The notes under the pieces were generated by a model. It saw only the letters and a program-made list of their open reading frames with translations, was not told where the DNA came from and did not search any database. 33,540 bases of DNA, taken from contig MWBB01000005.1 of NCBI GenBank assembly GCA_002068835.1, forward strand, positions 1-33,540. The letters run 5' to 3'. This document shows positions 7,690 through 16,155 of this stretch, in pieces; positions within the stretch are counted from its first letter, which is position 1; each line of letters begins with the position of its first letter. Both the position numbers and the translations under genes were made by a program. The DNA is from Acidobacteria bacterium ADurb.Bin340 (GTDB taxonomy: Bacteria > Acidobacteriota > Holophagae > Holophagales > Holophagaceae).

Positions 7690-8414
7690 ACCATCAACGC
7701 TAACAGCACCGCTGTTTCCACCAACTGGTTCCCGGCCCCCAGCAGGTCCCCGCTGTGGCCGCCAAGGCGCCGCTTCAGGTAGAGGCACCACAGCAGGCAG
7801 GCGCCGAGTCCGGCCCGGGCAGCCATTCCCAGGTGGGGCAGGCCCAGGCGCCAGGCTCCAAAGCCCGCCAGGGCGGCCCAGCCCATCGCCATCAGGAAGG
7901 GGCCCCAGCCCAGGCCCCGATGCACCTCCTTGGCCAGGCCCGAGCCGATGGGCGGCAGCAGCCGCAGCACCAGGGCCACGGAAGCCCGCCCCCAGGCCAT
8001 GGCCAGCGGATAGGCCACAAGGGCGCGCGCGCCCAGTTCCACCAGCGAAACCGCCCGGAACGTGAGCAGGCACCAGAGGGCCATGGCGCCATAGGCCCCA
8101 ATGCGGCTGTCCTTCATGATTTCCAGCACCCGCTCCCGGGTCCAGCCGCCCCCCAGGCCATCGGTGGCATCCGTGGCGCCGTCCTCGTGGAAGCCGCCGG
8201 TGAGCATCAGTCCGAAGGCGATGCCCAGCACGGCGGCCACCCCGGGGGACCACACCTGGGACGCACCGTGGAAGATCCCCGCCGTGGCTAGGCCCACGAG
8301 GGCCCCGACCAGGGGGAACCAGCCCACGGCCCCGGCGATGTCATCGGCGTCCGTGGGCCGCCCGGGCACGGGCACCCGCGTGAGAAACCGAACCGCCGCC
8401 ACCAGACCCCGCAT
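7686..8414 (-). CDS. cobS: Adenosylcobinamide-GDP ribazoletransferase
   Basis: 242 aa polytopic membrane protein. The family signature GGFHEDGATDATDG is at about residues 73-86, preceded by the N-terminal RFLTRVPVP and the AGAVGWFPLVGALVG helix seen in CobS. It joins alpha-ribazole (or its phosphate) to adenosylcobinamide-GDP to make the complete cobalamin. The start at 8414 is favoured over longer starts because AGGAGG sits 5-6 nt upstream and the family begins here. cobU/cobP, cobT and cbiB are not present nearby, so other steps of the pathway must be encoded elsewhere. No cobalamin riboswitch is visible upstream of this gene. Confidence 0.93.
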   Translation of the reverse strand: MRGLVAAVRFLTRVPVPGRPTDADDIAGAVGWFPLVGALVGLATAGIFHGASQVWSPGVAAVLGIAFGLMLTGGFHEDGATDATDGLGGGWTRERVLEIMKDSRIGAYGAMALWCLLTFRAVSLVELGARALVAYPLAMAWGRASVALVLRLLPPIGSGLAKEVHRGLGWGPFLMAMGWAALAGFGAWRLGLPHLGMAARAGLGACLLWCLYLKRRLGGHSGDLLGAGNQLVETAVLLALMV

Positions 8415-8644
8415 CCCGACCTCCTGTCTCCCAGGATGGGGGAAGAAGGCCCTCCGGCGCAGGGGCGGTCCGAGGCCTTCGGGCAGAAGTGTTGACTGCT
8501 TGATGATTAGTGCGCAGCGCGGAACGTTCCGAAGCTGCGGTCCGGTGCTGAGGATCACAGCCTTTCAGGGGCGAGGGGTCCGGGTGCTACCCTGGCCCGT
8601 GTTGCGGGCGGCGGGCCGTCGCCCCCTTCCTCGAAGGATCCCCC
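8415..8644. other. Divergent intergenic region cobS / gcvPA
   Basis: 230 bp with no gene. It holds the cobS ribosome site (8416-8424 on the minus strand), a 10-bp palindrome GGAACGTTCC at 8521-8530 and the plus-strand leader of gcvPA. I see no glycine riboswitch core and no second cobalamin riboswitch. Promoters could not be placed with confidence. Confidence 0.6.
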
Positions 8645-10000
8645 ATGCGCTACCTGCCCTCGGCCCCCTCGGAGGACCGGGCGCTCCTCGATGCCATCGG
8701 CGTCGGGAGTGCCGAGGACCTGCTGACGGGGATTCCCGCCGCTCTCCGCCTGAACCGGAGTCTGGACCTTCCCCCTCAGCAGTCGGAACTCGACGTGCTG
8801 CGCACCCTGGAGGAGATGGCTGCCCGGAACACCCGCTTCCGCGCCCGCTTCCTGGGTGCCGGGGCCTACGACCACTTCGTGCCCTCGGCGGTGGACACCC
8901 TCACCAGCCGCGAGGAGTGGTTCACGGCCTACACGCCCTACCAGCCGGAGGTGAGCCAGGGCACCCTGCAGCACATCTTCGAGTACCAGACCCTGGTGGC
9001 GGACCTCACAGGGCTGGACGTCTCCAACGCCAGCCTCTACGACGGCGGCACGTCCTGCGTGGAAGCGGCCCTGATGGCCGTGCGCCTCCAGAAAAAGAAG
9101 AACACCATCCTGATCAGCCAGGGGCTGCATCCCCACTACCAGGAGGTGCTCTGCACCAACATTACGCCCCACGAGGGCCTGAAGCTGGTGCAGGTGGCCC
9201 TCACCGCTGAAGGCGTGACGGATCTGGACGACCTCAAGGCCAAGCTGGATGGCGATGTGGCCGCCGTGCTGGTGGGCTACCCCAACTTCCTGGGCTGCGC
9301 CGAGGACCTGCAGGCCATCGCGGCCATCACCAAGCCTGCCGGCGCCCTGCTGGTCTCCGTCACCCAGGAGGCCCTGGCCCTCGGGTGGTTCGAAGCCCCC
9401 GGCAAGCTGGGCGCCGACATGGCCTGCGGCGAAGCCATGAGCTTCGGCAACCGCCCCTCCTTCGGCGGCCCCTTCCTGGGCTTCCTGGCGGTGAAGGATG
9501 CCCACAAGCGGGAGATCCCCGGCCGCGTGGTGGGCCAGACCAAGGACCTGGAGGGCCGCACGGGCTACGTGCTCACCCTTACGGCCCGCGAGCAGCACAT
9601 CCGCCGCGACAAGGCCACGAGCAACATCTGCTCCAACCAGGGCCTTGTGGCGCTGCGGGCCAACATCTTCCTGCAGCTGGCGGGCCCCGAAGGCCTGAAG
9701 GGACTTGCCGCCCAGAACGTGGCCAAGGCCCAGTACCTGCGCCAGCGGCTGCTGGAGGTGCCGGGCTTCGAGGCCGTCCACGGGGCGCCCACCTTCAACG
9801 AGTTCACGCTGCGCTACCGGGGCGACCTGAAGGCGCTCCAGCAGGCCTGCCTCGCGGCGGGCATCCTGCCGGGGCTGGACCTGACGCCCTACGGCGAACC
9901 CCTGAAGGGCTGCATCCTCTGGTGCGCCACCGAGACCACCACCCGCGAGCAGGTCGAGCAGCTCATCGAAGTGCTCGCCCGCATCCCTGTCCATGCGTGA
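8645..10000 (+). CDS. gcvPA: Glycine dehydrogenase (decarboxylating) subunit 1
   Basis: 451 aa, N-terminal half of the glycine-cleavage P protein in organisms where it is split. Typical blocks are MRYLPSAPSEDRALLDAIGV at the start, GAGAYDHFVPSAVD, FTAYTPYQPEVSQGTLQ, EYQTLVADLTGLDVSNASLYD and TSNICSNQGL. The protein has a PLP-enzyme fold but lacks the PLP lysine, which is in subunit 2. Together with subunit 2 and GcvH it decarboxylates glycine. A purine-rich GAAGGA lies upstream of the ATG at 8645. gcvPB follows after 10 bases. gcvT and gcvH are not in the window. Confidence 0.97.
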   Translation: MRYLPSAPSEDRALLDAIGVGSAEDLLTGIPAALRLNRSLDLPPQQSELDVLRTLEEMAARNTRFRARFLGAGAYDHFVPSAVDTLTSREEWFTAYTPYQPEVSQGTLQHIFEYQTLVADLTGLDVSNASLYDGGTSCVEAALMAVRLQKKKNTILISQGLHPHYQEVLCTNITPHEGLKLVQVALTAEGVTDLDDLKAKLDGDVAAVLVGYPNFLGCAEDLQAIAAITKPAGALLVSVTQEALALGWFEAPGKLGADMACGEAMSFGNRPSFGGPFLGFLAVKDAHKREIPGRVVGQTKDLEGRTGYVLTLTAREQHIRRDKATSNICSNQGLVALRANIFLQLAGPEGLKGLAAQNVAKAQYLRQRLLEVPGFEAVHGAPTFNEFTLRYRGDLKALQQACLAAGILPGLDLTPYGEPLKGCILWCATETTTREQVEQLIEVLARIPVHA

Positions 10001-10010
10001 GGTGAGGACC

Positions 10011-11543
10011 ATGGCCCTGCGTCAACGTGAAACCCTGATCTTCGAGAAGTCCGTGGCCGGCAAGGTGGGCCTGGACCTGCCCCGGCTCGATGTGCCCGCC
10101 GCCGCGGACACCCGCCCCGCCCACCTGAAGCGCAGCGGCTTTGACGCCCTGCCCGAGGTGAGCGAGGTGGATGTGATCCGCCACTTCACTCGCCTCTCCA
10201 AGTGGAACTACGGGGTGGATGACGGCCTGTATCCCCTGGGCAGCTGCACCATGAAGCACAACCCGCGGCTCAACGAGAAGACCGCGGCCCTGCCGGGCTT
10301 TGCCGACAGCCATCCCATGACCCCCGCCGAGCACGTGCAGGGGAACCTGGCCCTGATGCACACGCTCCAGACCTGGCTCGGGGAAATCACGGGCCTGCCC
10401 GCCGTGACCCTGCATCCCAGCGCCGGCGCCTCCGGCGAACTGACGGGCGTGATGCTCATCCGCGCCTACCACCTGAGCAAGGGCGCCCAGCGCCGCATCA
10501 TCCTCATCCCGGACAGCGGCCACGGCACCAACCCCGCCACTGCCGCCATGGCGGGCTACGAGGTGGTGGAACTGCCCAGCCAGACCGATGGCACCATCAG
10601 CTTCGAGGATGTGACGGATCCCACCACGGGCAAGGTCCGCAAGGGACTCGCCGCCCTCATCCGCGAGCACGGCACCGAGATCGCCGGGGCCATGATCACC
10701 AACCCGAACACCCTGGGCATCTTCGAGTACCGCATCAAGGAGATCGCGGATCTGCTCCACGGGGTCGGCGCGCTGCTCTATATGGATGGCGCGAATATGA
10801 ACGCCCTGATCGGTGTGGCGCGGCCCGGCGATTTTGGCGTGGACGTGATGCACCTGAACCTCCACAAGACCTTCAGCACGCCCCACGGCGGCGGCGGTCC
10901 CGGCAGCGGTCCCGTGGCCTGCACCAAGGCGCTGGAACCCTTCCTGCCGCGGCCTGTGGTGGTGCGGGAGGAGGCCAAGCGCGGCGAGGGGGAGGTTCCC
11001 GCCTACACCTACCGCCTGGATTGGGATCGCCCCCAGAGCATCGGCAAGGTGCACACCTTCTTCGGCAACTTCGCCATGCTGGTGCGCGCCCTCACCTACT
11101 GTTTGTCCCACGGAGGCGACGGCCTGAAGACCGCCACCCTGCGGGCCATCGTGAACGCCAACTACATTCGCAAGCAGCTCACGGGCACCTTCCACCTGCA
11201 GTACGAAACACCCACGCTGCACGAAGTGGTCTTCGACGATGCCTTCCAGGCCAAGAACGACGTCCACACTCTGGACATCGCCAAGCGCCTGCTGGACTAC
11301 GGCTTCCACCCCCCGACGATCTACTTCCCGCTCATCGTGCACGGGGCCATCATGATCGAGCCCACCGAGAGCGAACCCAAGGAGGAGCTGGATGTCTTCA
11401 TCGACACGATGAAGCAGATTGCCCGGGAGGCTGCCGAGACGCCGGACCTGCTCCACCAGGCTCCGACCCTCACGCCCCTGCGCCGTCTCGACGAGACCAC
11501 CGCCGCCCGCAAGCCGGTGCTGCGCTGGACGAAACAGGCCTGA
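10011..11543 (+). CDS. gcvPB: Glycine dehydrogenase (decarboxylating) subunit 2
   Basis: 510 aa, PLP-binding C-terminal half of the P protein. The PLP lysine is in NLHKTFSTPHGGGGPGSGP (Lys about residue 286). Other conserved blocks are GSCTMKHNPRLNE, LHPSAGASGELTG and DSGHGTNPATAAMAGY. It works as a heterotetramer with GcvPA, forming the aminomethyl-lipoyl intermediate on GcvH. The ATG at 10011 has GTGAGGA a few bases upstream; an earlier ATG at 9993 would overlap gcvPA and has no ribosome site. A 12-bp perfect hairpin follows the stop. Confidence 0.97.
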   Translation: MALRQRETLIFEKSVAGKVGLDLPRLDVPAAADTRPAHLKRSGFDALPEVSEVDVIRHFTRLSKWNYGVDDGLYPLGSCTMKHNPRLNEKTAALPGFADSHPMTPAEHVQGNLALMHTLQTWLGEITGLPAVTLHPSAGASGELTGVMLIRAYHLSKGAQRRIILIPDSGHGTNPATAAMAGYEVVELPSQTDGTISFEDVTDPTTGKVRKGLAALIREHGTEIAGAMITNPNTLGIFEYRIKEIADLLHGVGALLYMDGANMNALIGVARPGDFGVDVMHLNLHKTFSTPHGGGGPGSGPVACTKALEPFLPRPVVVREEAKRGEGEVPAYTYRLDWDRPQSIGKVHTFFGNFAMLVRALTYCLSHGGDGLKTATLRAIVNANYIRKQLTGTFHLQYETPTLHEVVFDDAFQAKNDVHTLDIAKRLLDYGFHPPTIYFPLIVHGAIMIEPTESEPKEELDVFIDTMKQIAREAAETPDLLHQAPTLTPLRRLDETTAARKPVLRWTKQA

Positions 11544-11559
11544 ATGGACCTTTTCCCGG

Positions 11560-11587
11560 AACGAGGGAGGCTGCGGCCTCCCTCGTT
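11560..11587 (+). terminator. Hairpin terminator after gcvPB
   Basis: A perfect 12-bp stem (AACGAGGGAGGC with its complement, loop TGCG) starts 17 bases after the gcvPB stop and is followed by TGTTGTGTGG. It has a partly T-rich tail, making it the best intrinsic terminator in the window. Confidence 0.75.
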
Positions 11588-11596
11588 TGTTGTGTG

Positions 11597-11624
11597 GTGT
11601 CAGGGCTGCCCCTCGTAATACGAT
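11597..11624 (+). promoter_or_regulatory. Possible promoter of the M16 protease operon
   Basis: GTGTCA (11597-11602) and TACGAT (11619-11624) are 16 bp apart, each matching 4 of 6 bases of the sigma-70 consensus; an overlapping TAATAC starts at 11616. The site lies between the gcvPB terminator and the ribosome site AGGAGG at 11648-11653. Weak evidence, by eye only. Confidence 0.35.
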
Positions 11625-11658
11625 GGCTGTTCATCCCGACCGTCGACAGGAGGTACCC

Positions 11659-13257
11659 ATGATCCGGCCACCGGCCCTGACCCTGCTCGCTGCCGTGGTG
11701 GCAGCGGCGCCCCTGGCGGCCCAGCTGCCGCCCGTGAAGGAACACACTCTTTCCAACGGCATGCGCGTGCTCCTGGTGGAACGGCATGATGACCCGACCA
11801 TCGCCTGTGGCTGGATGGCCCGGGTGGGCAGCGTCAACGAGCGCCCCGGGATCACGGGGCTGGCCCATCTCTTCGAGCACATGATGTTCAAGGGGACGAA
11901 GACCATCGGCACCCGGAATGCGAATCGGGATGCGGAGCTGAACGAAGCCCAAGACCGCGTGCAGGCGCAGATCCGCGAGGAGATGGATCGGCTGCGGGAT
12001 CGTCAGCGCCGCGGCGAGATCGCCAACTTCCAGGATCCGGCCGTGCGGACGCCACGCCTGCAGCAGCTCCTGGACCAGTTCGATGCCCTGGTGAAGGAGC
12101 AGAGGGCCCTGGTGGTGAAGGACGAGATCTGGACGATCTACGCGGGAGCCGGCGGAACGGGCATGAATGCCAGCACCAGCCAGGATGTGACCCAGTACAT
12201 CGTGACGATTCCCGCCAACAAGCTGGAGCTGTGGGCTTGGCTGGAGAGCGACCGGCTGGCCAATCCCGTGTTCCGGGAGTTCTACAGCGAGCGCAACGTG
12301 GTTCTGGAGGAGCGCAAGCAGACTCTGGAATCCCGGCCCGGCGGTCTGGTGAGCGAAGCCTTCAACGCCATGACCTGGATGGCCCATCCCTACCACTGGC
12401 AGATCATCGGCTGGCCCAGCGACATCAGCCAGGTGACCCGGGAGCAGGCGAACGAATTCTTCGCCACCTACTACGCGCCCAACAACATCACCGCCATCCT
12501 GGTGGGAGATTTCAAGGCCGATCAGGTCCTGCCCGTGATCGAGCGCTACTTCGGCCGCATTCCGGCCAACCCCAAGGGCGTGCCTCCGGTGATCACCCAG
12601 GAGCCGGTCCAGCCGGCGGAGCAGCGCATGATCGCTTTCGTGGAAACCTCTCCGTCGGTGGAGGTGGCCTTCAAGACCGTCGCCGGGCTGCATCGGGATG
12701 CGCCGGCCCTGCAGGTTCTCGCCTCGGCGCTGAGCGGAAGCGGCGGCGGAATGATGCGCGGTGGCGGCGGACGCGCTTCGGGTCGGCTGGGCAAGAGCCT
12801 CGTGCTTGAGCAGAAGGCTGCCCTCAATGCCAGCGCCTTCAGCCGCGGGCAGAAGTACGCAGGCACCTTCGTGCTCCGCGCCACGCCCGCGCCGGGCAAG
12901 CGCCCGGAGGATGTGGAGCCTCTGCTCTATGCGGAAGTGGCCAGGATCGCCAAGGAGGGCATCACGGAAGCCGAGCTGGAGCGCGCCAAGAACGCCTACC
13001 AGATGGCCCAGTTCGCCCGGATGGACAACAATGTCGCGATCCGAAGCGTGCTGACGGCGGCTGAATCCGCTGGAACCTGGCGGGACCTGGAGGAGGCGCC
13101 CAAGCGCATGATGGCGGTGACCCGGGAGGACGTGCAGCGGGTGGCTCGCCAGTATTTCGCCCAGGAGAACCGCAGTGTCCTGATCACCCTGCGCAAGGGC
13201 AAAGGGGGCCCTCGGACCCGCCCCAACGCCCCGGCCGTGACTCCGGAGGTGAAGTGA
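11659..13257 (+). CDS. M16-family zinc metalloprotease, catalytic subunit
   Basis: 532 aa with a signal peptide (about residues 1-21, ending in LAA). The inverted zinc motif HLFEH is at residues 70-74 (GLAHLFEHMMFKGT) and the third ligand is probably Glu217 or 218 in ERNVVLEERK. Between them lies a charged, probably helical insertion of roughly 70 residues before GGTGMNASTSQDVTQY; in standard M16 enzymes the spacing is near 77 residues. The C-terminal half is the second M16 domain. The ribosome site CAGGAGG is well spaced before the ATG at 11659. It probably degrades peptides or processes proteins in the periplasm together with the next gene, which overlaps its stop. Confidence 0.92.
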   Translation: MIRPPALTLLAAVVAAAPLAAQLPPVKEHTLSNGMRVLLVERHDDPTIACGWMARVGSVNERPGITGLAHLFEHMMFKGTKTIGTRNANRDAELNEAQDRVQAQIREEMDRLRDRQRRGEIANFQDPAVRTPRLQQLLDQFDALVKEQRALVVKDEIWTIYAGAGGTGMNASTSQDVTQYIVTIPANKLELWAWLESDRLANPVFREFYSERNVVLEERKQTLESRPGGLVSEAFNAMTWMAHPYHWQIIGWPSDISQVTREQANEFFATYYAPNNITAILVGDFKADQVLPVIERYFGRIPANPKGVPPVITQEPVQPAEQRMIAFVETSPSVEVAFKTVAGLHRDAPALQVLASALSGSGGGMMRGGGGRASGRLGKSLVLEQKAALNASAFSRGQKYAGTFVLRATPAPGKRPEDVEPLLYAEVARIAKEGITEAELERAKNAYQMAQFARMDNNVAIRSVLTAAESAGTWRDLEEAPKRMMAVTREDVQRVARQYFAQENRSVLITLRKGKGGPRTRPNAPAVTPEVK

Positions 13258-14732
13258 TGACCGCCCGAATCGTCCTCGCCCTCATTTCGGGCCTCGTGTT
13301 CGCCCAGGCCCAGGCGCTGCCGTCCCGGCCCGAAGCCCTCAGCTTCCAGCCCCTGGTCTTCCAGGCCCCCAAGGCCCGGGATTTCAAAGCCCAGCTCCGC
13401 AATGGCATTCCGGCCTACCTCGCCCCGGATCCCACGGGGGCCCCGGTGATCCGTCTCACGGTTTCCTGGAAGGGGGGCGGTTTCCTCGATCCGGCCGGAA
13501 AGGAGGGACTCGCGACCCTTTTCGGTGGCCAGCTGGCCCAGGGCGGCACCGCCACCCGGACCCCTGCCCAGGTGGAAGAGGCTCTGGAGCAGACGGCGGC
13601 CTCCATCACGTCCGGCTGCGGCGACACGTCCGGAACCCTGAGTCTGGTGTGCCTGGAGAAGGACTTCGAGTCCACCTTCGAACTGTTCCTGGAGCTGTTG
13701 CAGCGTCCGGGATTCGCGGCCGACCGGCTGGAACTGGCCAAGCGCAGCCAGCGTCAGGCCATGGAACGCCGCAACGATGCCGTGACCTCCATCGCCCCCG
13801 CCGAGATGAACCGGCTGCTCTTCGGCGAGCACCATCACCTGGGCCGCGAGGCCACCGCTGCTGGGCTGGCATCCATCACCCGCGAGGACCTCCAGGCTTT
13901 CCACAACCGGCTGCTGCATCCCGCGAACCTGATGGTGACGGCCAGCGGAAAGTTCGATCGCAAGGCCCTGCTGGCGCGCCTCAATGGCAGCCTGGGCCGT
14001 CTGAAGGCCGCGGCAGGAGCCCAGGTGACGCCGAAGGTTCCGACTCCGGAACATGCCCGCAAGCCGGGGCTCTACGTGGTGGACAAGGCCGCCCCCCAGG
14101 CCATGGTGTCCTGGGCCTTCCCGGGCCTGCGCCGAAGCGATCCAGAGTGGCATGCTGCCTTCGTGATGAACCAGATCCTGGGCGGCGGCGGCTTCTCCAG
14201 TCGCCTCACCCGCACCATCCGGTCCAACGAAGGCTTGACCTACGGTGTTCGCACGGCCTTGGGTGAAGGCCCCCACTTCCGGGGCGATCTGGCGGGCAGC
14301 AGCCAGACCAGCAACAAGTCCGTGGCTTACCTGTTGCGGCTGGCCCTTGGCGAGATGCAGAAGCTGAAGGAGGCTCCGGTGCCTGAGGCGGACCTGAAGC
14401 TCATCAAGGACGCCATCATTGAATCCTTCCCGGCCCGCTGGTCCGGAAAGGCTGCGGTGGTGAACACCTTTGCGGGCGAAGCCCAGACCGGCTGGCCCGA
14501 GGATTGGTGGCAGGACTACCGCCAGAAGATCCAGGCCGTGACCGCCGCTGATGTGCAGAAGGCCGCCCGCCGCCTGCTGGATTCCAGCCAGGTGGTGATT
14601 CTCGCCGTGGGCCGCGCCGCCGAGATCGAGGCGGGAGATCCTGACCATCCGGGCGCCCTCAAGGATGTCCTGCCTTTGCCCCTGGTGCGCCTGCCGCTGA
14701 GGGATCCGCTCACCTTGCAGCCCCTGAAGTAG
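13257..14732 (+). CDS. M16-family protein lacking the zinc motif
   Basis: 491 aa, exported (hydrophobic leader ending AQAQA near residue 22). It aligns with M16 peptidases but where HxxEH should be it reads GLATLFGGQLAQGG, so the zinc site is missing. It keeps the partner-type block GGGGFSSRLTRTIRSNEGL with the later TYGV, the Arg/Tyr region that completes the active site of the other subunit. Known M16B enzymes work as heterodimers of one catalytic and one inactive subunit, which matches this gene pair. The ATG at 13257 overlaps the previous stop (TGATG) and GGAGGTGAAG precedes it, so the two are made together. Confidence 0.9.
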   Translation: MTARIVLALISGLVFAQAQALPSRPEALSFQPLVFQAPKARDFKAQLRNGIPAYLAPDPTGAPVIRLTVSWKGGGFLDPAGKEGLATLFGGQLAQGGTATRTPAQVEEALEQTAASITSGCGDTSGTLSLVCLEKDFESTFELFLELLQRPGFAADRLELAKRSQRQAMERRNDAVTSIAPAEMNRLLFGEHHHLGREATAAGLASITREDLQAFHNRLLHPANLMVTASGKFDRKALLARLNGSLGRLKAAAGAQVTPKVPTPEHARKPGLYVVDKAAPQAMVSWAFPGLRRSDPEWHAAFVMNQILGGGGFSSRLTRTIRSNEGLTYGVRTALGEGPHFRGDLAGSSQTSNKSVAYLLRLALGEMQKLKEAPVPEADLKLIKDAIIESFPARWSGKAAVVNTFAGEAQTGWPEDWWQDYRQKIQAVTAADVQKAARRLLDSSQVVILAVGRAAEIEAGDPDHPGALKDVLPLPLVRLPLRDPLTLQPLK

Positions 14733-14744
14733 GGGGGGCGGAAC

Positions 14745-14776
14745 GAACGGGGGGAGGCCCAGGCCTCCCCCCGTTC
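14745..14776. terminator. Bidirectional hairpin, M16 operon / ridA
   Basis: A perfect 14-bp inverted repeat (14745-14758 with 14763-14776, loop CCAG) lies between two convergent genes, 12 bases after the M16 stop and 18 bases beyond the ridA stop. There is no U-tract on either side. Confidence 0.65.
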
Positions 14777-14794
14777 ACGTACTCGAAACGGATT

Positions 14795-15172
14795 TCACAC
14801 TTCGGCGATCAGTTCGATTTCCACCTTGGCGCCCTTGGGGAGGGCGGCCACCTGCACGGTGCTGCGAGCGGGCTTGGCGCCCCCCAGGTGCTGTTCGTAC
14901 ACGGTGTTGAAGGTTCCGAAATCGCCCATATCCGTCAGGAACACGGTGGTCTTGATCACGCGGTCCCATCCGGTTCCGGCTTCGCGGAGAACGGCGTCCA
15001 GGTTCTGGAGCACCCGCTCGGTCTGGACCTGGATGCTGCCCGTGACCATTTCCATGGTTTCGGGCACCAGGGGGATCTGGCCGGAGGTGAAGAGCAGGTT
15101 GCCCACCACCTTGGCCTGGCTGTAGGGACCGATGGCGGCGGGGGCGCTGGAGGTGCTGAGGGTCTTGATCAT
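14795..15172 (-). CDS. ridA: RidA-family enamine/imine deaminase
   Basis: 125 aa, normal length for RidA (YjgF/YER057c/UK114). Diagnostic features are IGPYSQA, LLFTSGQIPLVP, and the C-terminal PARSTVQVAALPKGAKVEIE, whose Arg103 is the substrate-binding arginine of true RidA proteins. It hydrolyses reactive enamine/imine intermediates such as 2-aminoacrylate released by PLP enzymes. The ATG at 15172 has GGAGG with 4-nt spacing; an upstream in-frame ATG has none. The upstream minus-strand gene (SWIM protein) ends only about 23 bp before this start, so it may be the last gene of that operon, although the functions are unrelated. Confidence 0.95.
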   Translation of the reverse strand: MIKTLSTSSAPAAIGPYSQAKVVGNLLFTSGQIPLVPETMEMVTGSIQVQTERVLQNLDAVLREAGTGWDRVIKTTVFLTDMGDFGTFNTVYEQHLGGAKPARSTVQVAALPKGAKVEIELIAEV

Positions 15173-15195
15173 GGATCCTCCGAAGGGGTGGGTTT

Positions 15196-16155
15196 TCATT
15201 TTCCCCAGCGACGCTTCTTGTGTTTCCAAGGACGTTTGCTGGAGGGTGCGGGAGGGGGAAGGGCGCTTTCGAAGGGGCTGGCAGGCTGGGTTTCGCGGTC
15301 GTCCGCATCCTCCAGGTTGCCCACGCCTTCCTCGATCTGCTGCTGGACCACCTGGGCGGTACGGTGCATGAGGGCCGCCAGGCACAGGCTGGCCTCGATG
15401 CGGGCGTGGGGCAGGGGCCCCAGTTGCACGAAGACGCTGGGATCCGGGGGAAGGTTGCGGGGCAGCACCAGATCGGGAAGGCGCGCCTGCAAGGCATCGT
15501 AGGCATCCGGTTCCACCCGGAGCCAGGGGTCCGCAACGCCCTGTTTGCGGGTGAGGATGTCCGCCACGGGTTTCCGGGGCCTGCCCCGTTTCCGGGGTGC
15601 GGTCCCGGCTTCGGCGGCCGCCGCATCCAGCTGGGCCTGAAGGGCATCCAGCACCTCTTCCCGGGTGCGCCCCCGCAGGTCGAAGAGCAGCCACGGATCG
15701 CGGTCCAGGGCCTCGGCCATGATGTAGCACACGGCCGCCACATGCTTGCAGGGGTTGGCCCAGTCCGGGCAGTCGCAGTGGGTCTGCAGCTCCTTGGGCA
15801 CCCGGGGATAGAGGCTGGCGCCCGCTTCCCGGAAGGTTTCATCCAGTCCTTGGGGCATTTCGCCCGCCAGCAGGCTGGCCACGAAGCGGCTTTCCTGGGC
15901 GATGCCCTCCAGTGCCTTTTCCCACTGGGCTGGGGTGAGGGCTGGCAGGCCAAGGGTCACGTTGTAGGTCTTCCGGCCATGGACCTTGGCCTGGATTTCG
16001 CCGGGTACCACGGAGAAGTGGCTGACGGCGCCTTCCTCCGCGTACTTCTTGCCCCGGGGCAGGCGGTTCTCGTAGTCATCGCCCAGCTGTTCCAGGCCAC
16101 GGATCCAGAGCTGGCCCCACCAGGTGGTTCCGAAGCGTTCGGTGGAGTGGATCAT
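15196..16155 (-). CDS. SWIM zinc-finger protein
   Basis: 319 aa. The SWIM motif is C127-x-C129-x6-C136-x-H138 (THCDCPDWANPCKHVAAV). The N-terminal part (FGTTWWGQLWIRGLE) matches the usual N-terminus of bacterial SWIM proteins, and an AT-hook-like RKRGRPRKP follows near residue 188. The tail is rich in proline, lysine and arginine. It probably binds DNA or protein partners. Its ATG overlaps the stop of the SNF2 ATPase gene as ATGA, and this pairing occurs in many bacteria. The biological process served by the pair is not established. Confidence 0.9.
   Translation of the reverse strand: MIHSTERFGTTWWGQLWIRGLEQLGDDYENRLPRGKKYAEEGAVSHFSVVPGEIQAKVHGRKTYNVTLGLPALTPAQWEKALEGIAQESRFVASLLAGEMPQGLDETFREAGASLYPRVPKELQTHCDCPDWANPCKHVAAVCYIMAEALDRDPWLLFDLRGRTREEVLDALQAQLDAAAAEAGTAPRKRGRPRKPVADILTRKQGVADPWLRVEPDAYDALQARLPDLVLPRNLPPDPSVFVQLGPLPHARIEASLCLAALMHRTAQVVQQQIEEGVGNLEDADDRETQPASPFESALPPPAPSSKRPWKHKKRRWGK

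Noticed and set aside
4147-7782. Very long plus-strand open frame of 1211 codons containing a 56-residue repeat
   Set aside because: It runs antisense to the receptor, riboswitch and cobC. Its repeats only reflect the 168-bp DNA repeat in a GC-rich frame, and no domain is recognisable.
8415-8644. Glycine riboswitch before gcvPA or a second cobalamin riboswitch before cobS
   Set aside because: Neither conserved core is visible on the relevant strand.
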